A stretch of 35,521 nucleotides of DNA. Source: Candidatus Kuenenia stuttgartensis. Lineage in GTDB: Bacteria; Planctomycetota; Planctomycetia; Gemmatales; Gemmataceae. Below are positions 1-8,691 of this stretch, piece after piece. Both the position numbers and the translations under genes were made by a program. The first letter of the stretch is position 1; each line of letters opens with the position of its first letter. A model generated the notes under the pieces. That model did no database searches, was not told the DNA's origin, and worked only from the letters and a program-made list of their open reading frames with translations. The DNA lies in the NCBI GenBank assembly GCA_945897965.1, contig CAMDHK010000012.1, forward strand, positions 1 through 35,521, given 5' to 3'.

Positions 1-2920
1 AATCATTAACTTTATGAAGGTTAAAAACACCGGGCTTGCGCAAGGATGTGGTGATTGATTGTTCGGGGGCAAGTTGCCAAAGTGCAAGATCATCCATGCT
101 GTTGATAACCTGGGTGCCTGCGGGTGGCTGATTTTCGGGAAAGGTGCGTCGGCCTGCGGTAACTTGCGTTGCAGCAGAAGGGCACACAAGATAACTGACT
201 CCGGTGCCTGCCGTAACTTTAAGGCGGCGGTCATTAGACTTCCGATGAAGCTGCCTTCCATAAAATTCGATAGCGGTCGCAGTTGTATCAGAAGGAAATT
301 CGAACTCCAATTCGCATTCCCCACGAGGTACCCAAAACGCATAGATGCGCTTGCCATTACGATCGAACTCAAGCACATTGGCACTGGCAGACCCCGTAGG
401 CATCTGGCGAATAAGTTTTACGGAATCCAAAACATTCGTAAGTGTTGCAAGGGCTACATAAGCGGGCTTAGGGTAATGAAGCGGGCTACGCTGACAAAGC
501 CCACTCGCACCCCATAAAGTATCGTAATAGGAATTTCCCACATCTTCGATGCCTGCAGGTGATACGGTTGGAAACCGGTTAGCAAGCCCGATCATCACAT
601 CGCGTGCATACCACTCGGCGTGCCTCTCCGCACCCAGATCACGCTCGGCCCGTGAAGTAAACTCATAACAGCCCGTCAAGGGAATATCATAACCAAACTT
701 GCGGGCTGTCTCTGCCATGAGCCAGATACCCGCAGTGGTGTGTGGCGAAAGTTTTTCAGGGGCAATAGTCTGCCCAGTGGTTTCACTACCCAGATAATCA
801 ATAAGTTCTCGTGGGAATCCCCTTCGTAACATCACAGCAACAATACCTAAAGAGCCTCCGGAGTTACCTGCGATGATTTTAAGCTGCGGGAACTTCGCCC
901 GAATGAACTTCGCACCCTTCAACCCTAATTGATAGAGCTGATCTTCACGCTCTTCAAAGGCCTTATCCTTGGGCACATACTTAGACATATAAAGCTCGGG
1001 GGGATAGGCGCCCGGATCATAGCTTTCATGAAATAAATCAATGTACTGGCAATGGGGGAACCTTTTAAGAAGGTCGCCAATCACTTTTTCTGCGCGTGCT
1101 TCCGCAGCAGGCCAGTCATTTAGATCAACAAGTCGAAAAGGCCAGTTGATCTGGTTGAGTGAAATCTTCCACGGGGCAAGCTCGACTTCAGAATCTTTGG
1201 TCCAACCCATAGTGGTACGGCGCATACCCGCCTTGAATAACATCGGGCCCGCAACCTTGGGATCGCGGGTTGTGTAATGAACGCCATTGAACCACCATGT
1301 ACCAAATGGCGATTCATAACCAGCGGTGCGTGTATCATTTCCGAGCAGTGCAAAAGAAGCATTATGCTGAAGAATATTCTTGCCTGCTTGGTCAAGCAAA
1401 ATCATGCGTAGCCCGTACCAACCAGCATCAGGCATAGCAAGCGGAAGAGTAATATCCACCTCTGCACCAATACTAGCCAATGAAACGATCTTCTCATTCT
1501 TGGTAAGAATTTTTCCTTTAATATCAGTGATTTCTGAGCGCAAAGAATAGCTACCTGGCTCCACAGCCTTCAGGGAAAATGTGGTCTCAGGAGTTTCATC
1601 ATTATGGAAAATATTGCCTGCTTGCGACTGCTTGAGCCTAACTTCCACAGGTAGCTTTTCTAAGGTCGCACCAAAAACATGAACAGCACTGGTCAAGGTA
1701 GGCACAGGCTTACGGCGCTTGTCGCGCTGTACTTCGAGGCCACCGCATCGACCCAGAAACTCGAAATCAAGGTAAGGACCAACCTTCATCGCAGCATAGG
1801 AATCCTGAGTATCTGCAATTAAATCAAGGATGTCGCCTGACTTTAAATCCACTCGCACAAGATACAGTGGCGTGGTAATGGTCTTCCCATCGGCGATAGG
1901 ATAGGTAACGCTACCCACCTGCTTAATGCCTTCGCCGAGTTGCTCTCCATTGCGGGGTAATGTAATGCTGGTATCAGCCATCGCTCCACCTCTGCCCGAA
2001 ATGGCAAAGCGTGTAAGGCGGGTTGTCAGCAAGGGATCTTTGTTTAAATCTGGTTCCACTGCGCACAACACCCATGCACATTTATAAAACGCCTGAGGAA
2101 CCGAGAAGTGCAATGACTCAGGCATACCATCCAATGCGGTGCGTGATGTATTTTCATCTGTCTCAAGGAAGCGTGTTCCCTGCATTTCTTTTGCCTTGCC
2201 TACATCAGCATTTTTGCCACCTTCCACCACCACCATGGGCACAGCATTAATCTGCTGGATTCCGGGCTTCAAGGAAATAGTTGCCTTATCCATCACCCCC
2301 GGTTGGGCAATATGCTTTACATCCAAAGATAAAAACTTGCTGGGTTCAATAGTGAACGATCGAGCCCCACGAACTGCACCGCCTGGCTCCATTTGCAAAG
2401 TAACTTCGACAAGCCCACCCTCTCCATTGATACGACCACAATAGCGCCCCTGCATCCACAACTCGGCCCCTGCACTATCAGACCGAACTTCGAGATGTAT
2501 CCAGCAATTAGATGCTGGCGGCAATGTCTGCCATACTTTTGCCAATCCAACTCCCTGCGCCTCGGTGTAACGGGCAAGATAAGGTCGGCTATGAAGGCGA
2601 TACTTCAAGCCTGCGCCTTGAAACTCGATATAACCATCGGGCATGGGTTCTTTTTCTATACTCTTCTTCCCTGCTTTCTCTACCTGACGCGATAACAGAT
2701 CAGCCTTCACTACTCCAAGCAAGGCTTGACTCTTTCCTTCTGCAAACTTGAACATCAATCCAACCTTACCCACTGGCCCAACTTGAAATTCCACTTCCAT
2801 TGCGTTGGCTTTTCCAAGCGTAACCGAATGAGCTTTACGATCAGCCACTGGCTCCGCTGCTTGGAAAATCACAAGTGGGGCCAGAAGAAACGCAACAAGA
2901 ATAAAAAGAGAGTATTTCAT
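1..2920 (-). CDS. Large secreted glycosidase-like protein (partial, runs off left edge)
   Basis: An uninterrupted frame of about 973 codons starts at ATG 2920 and stays open through base 1, so the C-terminus lies outside the window. The first ~25 residues (MKYSLFILVAFLLAPLVIF, then QAAEPVA) form a signal peptide, so the product is exported. The N-terminal half is beta-rich; residues ~560-850 look like a TIM-barrel glycosidase. E632 (in LFHESYDPG) and E753 (in GCYEFTSRAERD) are 121 residues apart, about the spacing of acid/base and nucleophile in clan GH-A enzymes; E713 lies in LGSETTG. No exact family is recognised. It is last in a leftward group with two secreted esterases; the gap to the esterase upstream is 84 bp. 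Codon use matches its neighbours. Glycosidase assignment is inference from motif layout; the reality of the gene is near certain. Confidence 0.85.
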   Translation of the reverse strand, partial: MKYSLFILVAFLLAPLVIFQAAEPVADRKAHSVTLGKANAMEVEFQVGPVGKVGLMFKFAEGKSQALLGVVKADLLSRQVEKAGKKSIEKEPMPDGYIEFQGAGLKYRLHSRPYLARYTEAQGVGLAKVWQTLPPASNCWIHLEVRSDSAGAELWMQGRYCGRINGEGGLVEVTLQMEPGGAVRGARSFTIEPSKFLSLDVKHIAQPGVMDKATISLKPGIQQINAVPMVVVEGGKNADVGKAKEMQGTRFLETDENTSRTALDGMPESLHFSVPQAFYKCAWVLCAVEPDLNKDPLLTTRLTRFAISGRGGAMADTSITLPRNGEQLGEGIKQVGSVTYPIADGKTITTPLYLVRVDLKSGDILDLIADTQDSYAAMKVGPYLDFEFLGRCGGLEVQRDKRRKPVPTLTSAVHVFGATLEKLPVEVRLKQSQAGNIFHNDETPETTFSLKAVEPGSYSLRSEITDIKGKILTKNEKIVSLASIGAEVDITLPLAMPDAGWYGLRMILLDQAGKNILQHNASFALLGNDTRTAGYESPFGTWWFNGVHYTTRDPKVAGPMLFKAGMRRTTMGWTKDSEVELAPWKISLNQINWPFRLVDLNDWPAAEARAEKVIGDLLKRFPHCQYIDLFHESYDPGAYPPELYMSKYVPKDKAFEEREDQLYQLGLKGAKFIRAKFPQLKIIAGNSGGSLGIVAVMLRRGFPRELIDYLGSETTGQTIAPEKLSPHTTAGIWLMAETARKFGYDIPLTGCYEFTSRAERDLGAERHAEWYARDVMIGLANRFPTVSPAGIEDVGNSYYDTLWGASGLCQRSPLHYPKPAYVALATLTNVLDSVKLIRQMPTGSASANVLEFDRNGKRIYAFWVPRGECELEFEFPSDTTATAIEFYGRQLHRKSNDRRLKVTAGTGVSYLVCPSAATQVTAGRRTFPENQPPAGTQVINSMDDLALWQLAPEQSITTSLRKPGVFNLHKVND

Positions 2921-3004
2921 TTGGTCCCGATCGGAATATTTAGTTTCTGTTGTTAATTCGAATCTTGGTAAGGTTACGAATCTCACGACCACATCCATGC
3001 ACCT

Positions 3005-3916
3005 TTACTTTTTTTCTTCGCTAGAAACATGATCCTTCAAGAATCCCTGTTTCATCAACCACGCTTGGCACTTTTTAGGCCATGCGCTTACTTCTTTGTC
3101 CGATCGTAAACCATAGCCGTGGCCACCGGTGGCGCAGAGGAAAAACTCATTCACGACCTTCGATGCATCAAGTGCATCACGATAGACTTTACTCCGTGCG
3201 ATAAAAGATTTATCGTCCTCGGTATGAACGATAAAAGTCGGCGGCGTTTTGTCGTTCACGGGAAGGCCTTCAGAAAGTTTGCCCGGAACCTTCGAAAGAT
3301 ATGCTGGATAGACTAGTATTGCAAAGTCTGGCCGAAGGTTCTTATCATCCACTACATCCAATCTTGGATAGGTTGACTGGCTAAAATTGGTACTCAACCG
3401 AGCGGAAAGATGACCACCCGCAGAGAATCCCATCACCCCAATATGCATTGGTGAGATATTCCAGTCGGCAACATTATGCCTAACAATTCGGATGGCACGT
3501 TGGATATCCTGAAATGCCCCATCGAGGTTGCCCGGTACCCGGTATTTGAGAACGATGCCGGTGATCCCGATGGAATTAAGCCATGTCGCAATTTCAGTTC
3601 CTTCCTTGTTGTAGGCCAAAATATTATAAGCTCCTCCAGGGCAGACAATCACTGCGGGAGTCGGTTTACTCGAGTTTGCAACCTTATAAACGGCAATCGA
3701 TGGTTCATTAATATCTGTGATACGAATCACATTATCGCCCCTCGATGGCAACTCCTTTTCCGGCCCCTTTAAGCCACGCCCGGGCATTTGGTCCTTGGGC
3801 CACAAATTAACGATTGTAGGTGTACTTGATGTCGTGGGTTTCTCGGCCCAGACCAACGCACCCGAGGCAACGCTTAACACGAAAGAAACAAAATAAAGCA
3901 TACATCTATTTCCCAT
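3005..3916 (-). CDS. Secreted alpha/beta-hydrolase esterase (BD-FAE / acetyl-xylan-esterase-like)
   Basis: Probable carbohydrate esterase acting outside the cytoplasm, removing acetyl or feruloyl groups from polysaccharide. With the start at 3916 it has 303 residues and a signal peptide (MGNRCMLYFVSFVLSVASGA). The oxyanion region is CPGGAY (~92-97), the nucleophile is S165 in GFSAGG, the acid is D234 or D235 in HTEDDKSF, and the His is H266 in GGHGYG. The frame is open to 3952, but AGGAG lies 7 bases before ATG 3916 and the longer N-terminus would spoil the signal peptide, so 3916 is preferred. It overlaps the end of the upstream esterase gene by 11 bases, implying translational coupling. Substrate is unknown; neighbours suggest plant or algal polysaccharide. 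Confidence 0.85.
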   Translation of the reverse strand: MGNRCMLYFVSFVLSVASGALVWAEKPTTSSTPTIVNLWPKDQMPGRGLKGPEKELPSRGDNVIRITDINEPSIAVYKVANSSKPTPAVIVCPGGAYNILAYNKEGTEIATWLNSIGITGIVLKYRVPGNLDGAFQDIQRAIRIVRHNVADWNISPMHIGVMGFSAGGHLSARLSTNFSQSTYPRLDVVDDKNLRPDFAILVYPAYLSKVPGKLSEGLPVNDKTPPTFIVHTEDDKSFIARSKVYRDALDASKVVNEFFLCATGGHGYGLRSDKEVSAWPKKCQAWLMKQGFLKDHVSSEEKK

Positions 3917-5903
3917 TGAGCTTCTCCTGCTCCAGTGATTTCTTAATTGCATCGTTGAAGTTCTTTTTAAAATCTTCCGGACTCAGCGCATTATTTGTTG
4001 TTGCTGTATTCTTATATTCCCCGCCCACCCATCGCAGATTGCGAATCTCGCGGGGCCCCTGCCATGCCTTGCCATCAACTTTTATCTTCTTGCCATCTTT
4101 CAAAGTAGTTCCACTTGGGCTAATGCTGAACTCAGTGACCGATTGCCAGTTGGTAAGTGGCCCTGCTTTTTCATTGATGGAAACAAGATCCTTCAAGCTG
4201 ACAGATAATTGCTGCCATTCTGGTGAACCTTTCAATTCTTTAACCGCAATATAATCAACTGCGGGCTTACCCGGATTGATCGCACCCCAAGCATTGCAGT
4301 TGAAGGTTAGCACAAGCTTGTTATCGGTTAGAGACTTGATTTCAAGTTGAAGAGTTGCGCCATCAGGGCCACGCCATTTGGGATCTTTAAGCTTGCGGGT
4401 GGTTGCAGTCCACAAAGGAGGATGGCCCCAGTTCAGCAAATACCAATCATGCCAACCACGGGTTCCATCATCAATCAACCGGTCTGGTTTATCAGTAGCC
4501 TTTATGCCAGCCATCTGCAATTGTGTGGGGGCTACCGAAAGCATTCTAGAACTGATGGCAAAGGTGGCTGAGTTATTATGGCCTGCAGTTTGGGCCACCG
4601 CCATATATTGCGCAGGGGTTTCGTATACAACATTGGCAAAGGCAAAAATAGGCTCTTGCAGATTCATCACCGGGCAAGTAGCTTTCCATTGCTTACCAAC
4701 CTTTAAGGCCTTTGCATCACTCCAGAAACGCGTCAATGCATGGGAATCAGACGAATAGTAAATGTCCACGCGCTGCACTGGTTTCGATTCATCAGGCGTG
4801 ACGGTAATCATAGGAATACCATCGGTTGTCTTGAGTTCCAGCGCCATCTTCGGTGTTTGTGGCATCTTGAACATTGCACCTTTCAAGTGCTCTTCAAACC
4901 ACAGGTATTCGGTAAGGATGTGTTCATCAGAATGACGGTGATTGAAGTGGGGCGAGATGCTGAAACGAACCCGATCATCGGGAAGGTTACGCCAATTCCA
5001 AGCCATGTTATCAATATGGGCATGAAAGTCGTTTGTGGGTGACAACCATAATGTAGGGCAGGTAATAAGCGGAATGTAAGCATTGTCGGAGACACAAGCC
5101 AGCTCCAAAGCGGTACGCTTTTCTCTTCTACCACCTGGCAAATCTGTCTGGCTTTCCAAAAGATCTCCAGAACCTCCGCATGAAGGCACTGCAGCCTTTA
5201 CCCGCTTGTCGATGCCTGCAAGGTTGGTGGTAAGTTTACCTCCCATGGAATGGCCGAAAGCTCCGATCCGGGTTGGATCCACTTCGGGTTGCTGTTCAAG
5301 AAACGTGATGGCGCGCCTTGCTGCTATAAGCACTAAAAACCAATTGCTGTTTCTAGGCGATTCAACCGCATCAAAAGTGTATTCATCCGGAGCAAGTGAG
5401 CCTGCAAAATGATTGGCTTTATTACGTTGAGGCGGATGGGTTGCATCAAGCTTACCCCAATCGGTTTGCAAACCCTCATAAACCATTTGCGAGCGACCGA
5501 AGTTTAATTTGTTTCCACCCCAATTGATCGAAATCCCTGCGTAGCCCCGCTTAGCATAAGCAAACACACTATCGAGCGAAGCTGATTGCCCACCACCATG
5601 AATTTGCACCAAGCCAGGAAGATTTTTCCCACCCTTGGGGAAGGCGTAGAAGGCAGACATGATTGAAGCCGTGCCTTTGAATGTTCCAACTTTGTAACGC
5701 ACCACGCGACAGATTACGCCATCGCTTTCCCACTCTTTCTTGATTTCTATTTCCAATGGTTCTTTTTTAGGTTCGTAGCCTGCCCAAAGTTCAGTAAGGT
5801 TATGAGGCACCTTGCCATCCTTGAGCAAAGGCAATGAATCTTCTGCATGAATGTTCGCAACCCAAAACATTAGTAATAAAGCAACAGCAAGCTTATGTTT
5901 CAC
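3906..5903 (-). CDS. Secreted two-domain acetyl-xylan-esterase-like hydrolase
   Basis: About 665 residues from GTG 5903. The frame extends to a TTG at 5936, but that start has no ribosome site, whereas AAAGGA precedes the GTG by ~10 bases and the protein then begins VKHKLAVALLLMFWVANIHA, a clean signal peptide. Residues ~80-350 are an alpha/beta-hydrolase of the acetyl xylan esterase/dienelactone hydrolase type: HGGGQ oxyanion loop near 102, nucleophile S219 in GHSMGG, acid D292 in SPTNDFHAH, and a His-rich SPHFNHRHSDEH segment that should supply the catalytic His. The rest (~350-665) is beta-rich and may bind carbohydrate; I do not recognise it. First gene of the leftward three-gene group; a 7-1-7 inverted repeat lies ~50 bases upstream. 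Confidence 0.85.
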   Translation of the reverse strand: MKHKLAVALLLMFWVANIHAEDSLPLLKDGKVPHNLTELWAGYEPKKEPLEIEIKKEWESDGVICRVVRYKVGTFKGTASIMSAFYAFPKGGKNLPGLVQIHGGGQSASLDSVFAYAKRGYAGISINWGGNKLNFGRSQMVYEGLQTDWGKLDATHPPQRNKANHFAGSLAPDEYTFDAVESPRNSNWFLVLIAARRAITFLEQQPEVDPTRIGAFGHSMGGKLTTNLAGIDKRVKAAVPSCGGSGDLLESQTDLPGGRREKRTALELACVSDNAYIPLITCPTLWLSPTNDFHAHIDNMAWNWRNLPDDRVRFSISPHFNHRHSDEHILTEYLWFEEHLKGAMFKMPQTPKMALELKTTDGIPMITVTPDESKPVQRVDIYYSSDSHALTRFWSDAKALKVGKQWKATCPVMNLQEPIFAFANVVYETPAQYMAVAQTAGHNNSATFAISSRMLSVAPTQLQMAGIKATDKPDRLIDDGTRGWHDWYLLNWGHPPLWTATTRKLKDPKWRGPDGATLQLEIKSLTDNKLVLTFNCNAWGAINPGKPAVDYIAVKELKGSPEWQQLSVSLKDLVSINEKAGPLTNWQSVTEFSISPSGTTLKDGKKIKVDGKAWQGPREIRNLRWVGGEYKNTATTNNALSPEDFKKNFNDAIKKSLEQEKLNGK

Positions 5904-5950
5904 GGAGGTATTATCCTTTGTTGAATCTGGAGGCAATCATGATTCTAATA

Positions 5951-5965
5951 TTTGCAAATTGCAAA
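5951..5965. promoter_or_regulatory. Perfect 7-1-7 inverted repeat, candidate operator
   Basis: TTTGCAA, one A, then TTGCAAA: both arms match exactly. It lies 48-62 bases upstream of the GTG start of the secreted esterase, in an otherwise AT-rich 262-bp gap. The size and symmetry suit a dimeric repressor, but no regulator gene is adjacent and the repeat may be chance in AT-rich DNA. The rest of the gap (5904-6165) holds nothing else I can name. Confidence 0.4.
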
Positions 5966-6165
5966 GTTAGATGTTGAATATTGACAATCCTGCAATTAAT
6001 AGCAATGAAAATTGAATAATGCAGAACAAAACCTTCTCCAGAATCAATAATGATTTGACTCAACCTGATTTATCAAGTTTAAAAATATACCCAAGTAAGC
6101 AGTACTTTAAGCAAGGATGACTACTGATTGGGTAGGCAAAATGAAGCTTATTGGTTTTGAATAAT

Positions 6166-7707
6166 TTATTCGTTGAACTTAAAGCAGTCACGACACTTGA
6201 CATATGCTTTTTCAACAATGGGTAGTAGCTCTTTAGCTTTAGCAAGATCGTCTGCCAAAAGAGCATCCCGTAGATCCTCGAGGCGTTCGCGTAAATCCTC
6301 GGTAATTTTACCTGCCTCAGGATCCATCGATCCGGTTCTTATGAATACACCGACTTGCAATTTGCGGGTCAATAAATCCCATTGCTGTATTCTGCGGATG
6401 GCCTCCTCTTTTTTCCCTGTTCGAACAGCGACAGAAGCCTCGGTTCGGACCCGGATAATTTCTGCAAAAGCCTGTTTTGGATCTGGGTAATAAATGTATA
6501 AAGCAACCAAACTGAAAACAACAAGTCCCAACAAGGCAACTACGCCCAGCACGGGACCTGGCACGCCACGATTCCATACGCCGACCGGTGCTTCAGAAAC
6601 AGGTGGGAGCGTGGTAAGCCATTTATCAACCTTCCCTGTGCGGTCGAAACAGGACAAACTGGTTCCAAGAATAAATAGCAGCAGTAATCCGCCAAGGGCA
6701 ACCGGTTCCAGGACTTCAACTTTTTGCATGAGTTTACCAAGCACCACATCCCATTTTGTATTCGAACCAGATGGGAATGGGCTTGTCCAATCATCAAATG
6801 CATGCGTATGGACGGCCTCCTCTTTGGCGAAGTATAAAGGTTGCTCCATAACATATGCCACGCCAAGCACCAGCACACTGATAATCAACAACCACGCCAA
6901 TGCACGCCTCCAACCAAATTCAACCATCACCCATGAAATCAAGCCCAGATTGAAACCCACACCCAGTTCAAACAGTATAAATGCAGCCCCCGTAGAATTG
7001 CCATGCTCGAAAATCAAGCCAATGCGCATCATGCCAGGAAGCACCCCGGAATATGCAGGCAGGCCTATTAACGCCATCAATGCAGGCGACTTCCAATCAT
7101 CATGGCGCATAGTCATGCTTAGCGCACCATGAGGAATTAGCCCGGCAAAGAAGCCGGTGAAGAGAATACCGATGAGGATGTAGCCCATGCTAGGACTGAC
7201 AGTTTCTTTTGCTGCGGATACGACAACAGAAATCAATCTTTTAAGACCTGGAGGAGGCATTGGTTCGTCGGAAGGCAACAGGGAATCCGAAGGTTTTTCG
7301 AATACACGCTTCCATAATTCCCCTCCTGAAATAGCGAGGAGCATCGTAGCAATGACAAAGCAGATGATGACTATCGGTTCTGAAAGAGTGAGTCCGTATA
7401 AGAAAGAAAGCGGATTAAGTTGTGGAGCTGCCAAGACAAAGGCCAGGATAGTGGCAGTTGGAACGCCCGCCCTACGCATTTCCCGTGCGACAGGGATAAC
7501 ACCGAGCGAACAGACTGGTAGCAGAGACCCAATGACCCAAGCCCTAAACAACCCCTTGAGCCCTTCACCGCCAAATAAATTTCGCGTGGATTCAGGGCCT
7601 AACATGCGTCGCATAACGGCTGCAACAAAGAATCCCACAAATAAAGTTGAAGATGCTTCGACCGCAGTCTGACCGATTCGAAGCAGCACGCTCCATAAAA
7701 TATCCAT
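6166..7707 (-). CDS. ArsP-type permease (DUF318/UPF0718) with C-terminal CxxC domain
   Basis: Inner-membrane permease of the family that includes ArsP; substrate here unknown, with metal or metalloid efflux the family precedent. 513 residues from ATG 7707: the open frame starts five codons earlier, but AGGAG lies inside those codons, 7 bases before the second ATG. Two permease halves are visible: residues ~10-130 (with GSLLPVCSLGVIPVAREMRR and APQLNPLSFLYGL) and ~170-290 (with GLPAYSGVLPGMMRIGL), plus later membrane segments. The last ~100 residues are soluble, helical and charged, ending in KCRDCFKFNE, a CxxC without the His of a haem site. Last gene of the zinc-type array, 29 bases after the MoxR gene, which suggests it is co-transcribed. 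Confidence 0.85.
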   Translation of the reverse strand: MDILWSVLLRIGQTAVEASSTLFVGFFVAAVMRRMLGPESTRNLFGGEGLKGLFRAWVIGSLLPVCSLGVIPVAREMRRAGVPTATILAFVLAAPQLNPLSFLYGLTLSEPIVIICFVIATMLLAISGGELWKRVFEKPSDSLLPSDEPMPPPGLKRLISVVVSAAKETVSPSMGYILIGILFTGFFAGLIPHGALSMTMRHDDWKSPALMALIGLPAYSGVLPGMMRIGLIFEHGNSTGAAFILFELGVGFNLGLISWVMVEFGWRRALAWLLIISVLVLGVAYVMEQPLYFAKEEAVHTHAFDDWTSPFPSGSNTKWDVVLGKLMQKVEVLEPVALGGLLLLFILGTSLSCFDRTGKVDKWLTTLPPVSEAPVGVWNRGVPGPVLGVVALLGLVVFSLVALYIYYPDPKQAFAEIIRVRTEASVAVRTGKKEEAIRRIQQWDLLTRKLQVGVFIRTGSMDPEAGKITEDLRERLEDLRDALLADDLAKAKELLPIVEKAYVKCRDCFKFNE

Positions 7708-7736
7708 CGTCAAACTCCTCATAAAGAATCTGTGGT

Positions 7737-8690
7737 TTAAACTGGCACAGGCACTGTTTCGAGCAACTGGTTTATAATATTTGATGCTGCATCTGGTGTA
7801 AGACCAAGCCGGACGGAGAGTACGGGAATTGCAACATCTTGAATATCATCGGGCGTAACAAATGGGCGATCTTTGAGGAAAGCCCACGCCTGGGCAACTC
7901 GCTGCCAGATCAACAAACCCCGGGGGCTTAAGCCTAGTGTTACCTTTGGGTGAACCCGTGTCGCCCTTCCCAAATCAACCAGATACTCCTGCACATTTGG
8001 CTGTACAAAAACTTTAGAGACTCGTTCTTGCAAACCTGCTAGCTGACCTTTCATCAACACACTTTTCTGACTCGGAGGATCATCAACATGGCCAATGGCT
8101 GCAGCAAGCAAACCGAGCTCATCGCTTTTTTCGGGATAACCCACTGCCAGTTTCATTGCAAACCTATCGAGCTGCGCCTCGGGCAAAGGATAAGTTCCGT
8201 GGTGTTCGACGGGATTTTGGGTGGCGATCACAAAGAACATTGGTGTTAGTGTGTGCTTGATGTTATCCACCGTCACCTGACGCTCTGCCATCGCCTCTAA
8301 CAAAGCACTTTGGGTGCGAGGAGTGGTACGATTTATTTCGTCAGCGAGCAGAACATCGCTGAAGACCGGGCCGGATAGGAACTCAAATTCGCGGGTCTTT
8401 TGGTTAAAGACGCTGAAGCCCGTGATATCTCCTGGAAGTAAATCAGGTGTACACTGGACTCGAGAAAAATTTCCACCCACAGCAAAAGCAATAGCCTTGG
8501 CAAGCGTCGTCTTACCTAAGCCAGGCAAATCCTCGAGCAGAAGATGACCACGCGCAAGAAGGCAGGCTATAACTTTTTCTACCACATCCGCTTTTCCCCG
8601 CAACGCACGGTTCAATGCAACTCGAATCCCTTCAAGGAGAGCACCCTGCGAGGCAAGATTTGTTTGAACATCATCTATTAATATGGACAT
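7737..8690 (-). CDS. MoxR-family AAA+ ATPase
   Basis: Cytoplasmic ATPase of the MoxR group, chaperone-like proteins that help mature or insert cofactors into partner proteins and are commonly encoded with DUF58 and transglutaminase-fold partners. 317 residues from ATG 8690, one base after the stop of the preceding gene; GGAG lies just upstream. The longer frame to 8732 is rejected because it adds residues outside the family and overlaps the neighbour. Visible motifs: Walker A LPGLGKTTLAKA (~55-66), Walker B and following helix LLADEINRTTPRTQSALLEA, and sensor-1 region FFVIATQNPVEHHGTYPLP. Normal family length. It completes the DUF58-transglutaminase-MoxR triad, whose target is not shown by the sequence. 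Confidence 0.93.
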   Translation of the reverse strand: MSILIDDVQTNLASQGALLEGIRVALNRALRGKADVVEKVIACLLARGHLLLEDLPGLGKTTLAKAIAFAVGGNFSRVQCTPDLLPGDITGFSVFNQKTREFEFLSGPVFSDVLLADEINRTTPRTQSALLEAMAERQVTVDNIKHTLTPMFFVIATQNPVEHHGTYPLPEAQLDRFAMKLAVGYPEKSDELGLLAAAIGHVDDPPSQKSVLMKGQLAGLQERVSKVFVQPNVQEYLVDLGRATRVHPKVTLGLSPRGLLIWQRVAQAWAFLKDRPFVTPDDIQDVAIPVLSVRLGLTPDAASNIINQLLETVPVPV

Positions 8691-8691
8691 G

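Noticed and set aside
59-2956. Several frames of 75-152 codons opposite or within the left-edge gene
   Set aside because: All lie inside the continuous minus-strand frame with signal peptide and coherent protein features.
6494-7132. 212-codon plus-strand frame opposite the permease
   Set aside because: Low-complexity Ser/Thr/Pro-rich translation antisense to a clear membrane protein; no ribosome site.
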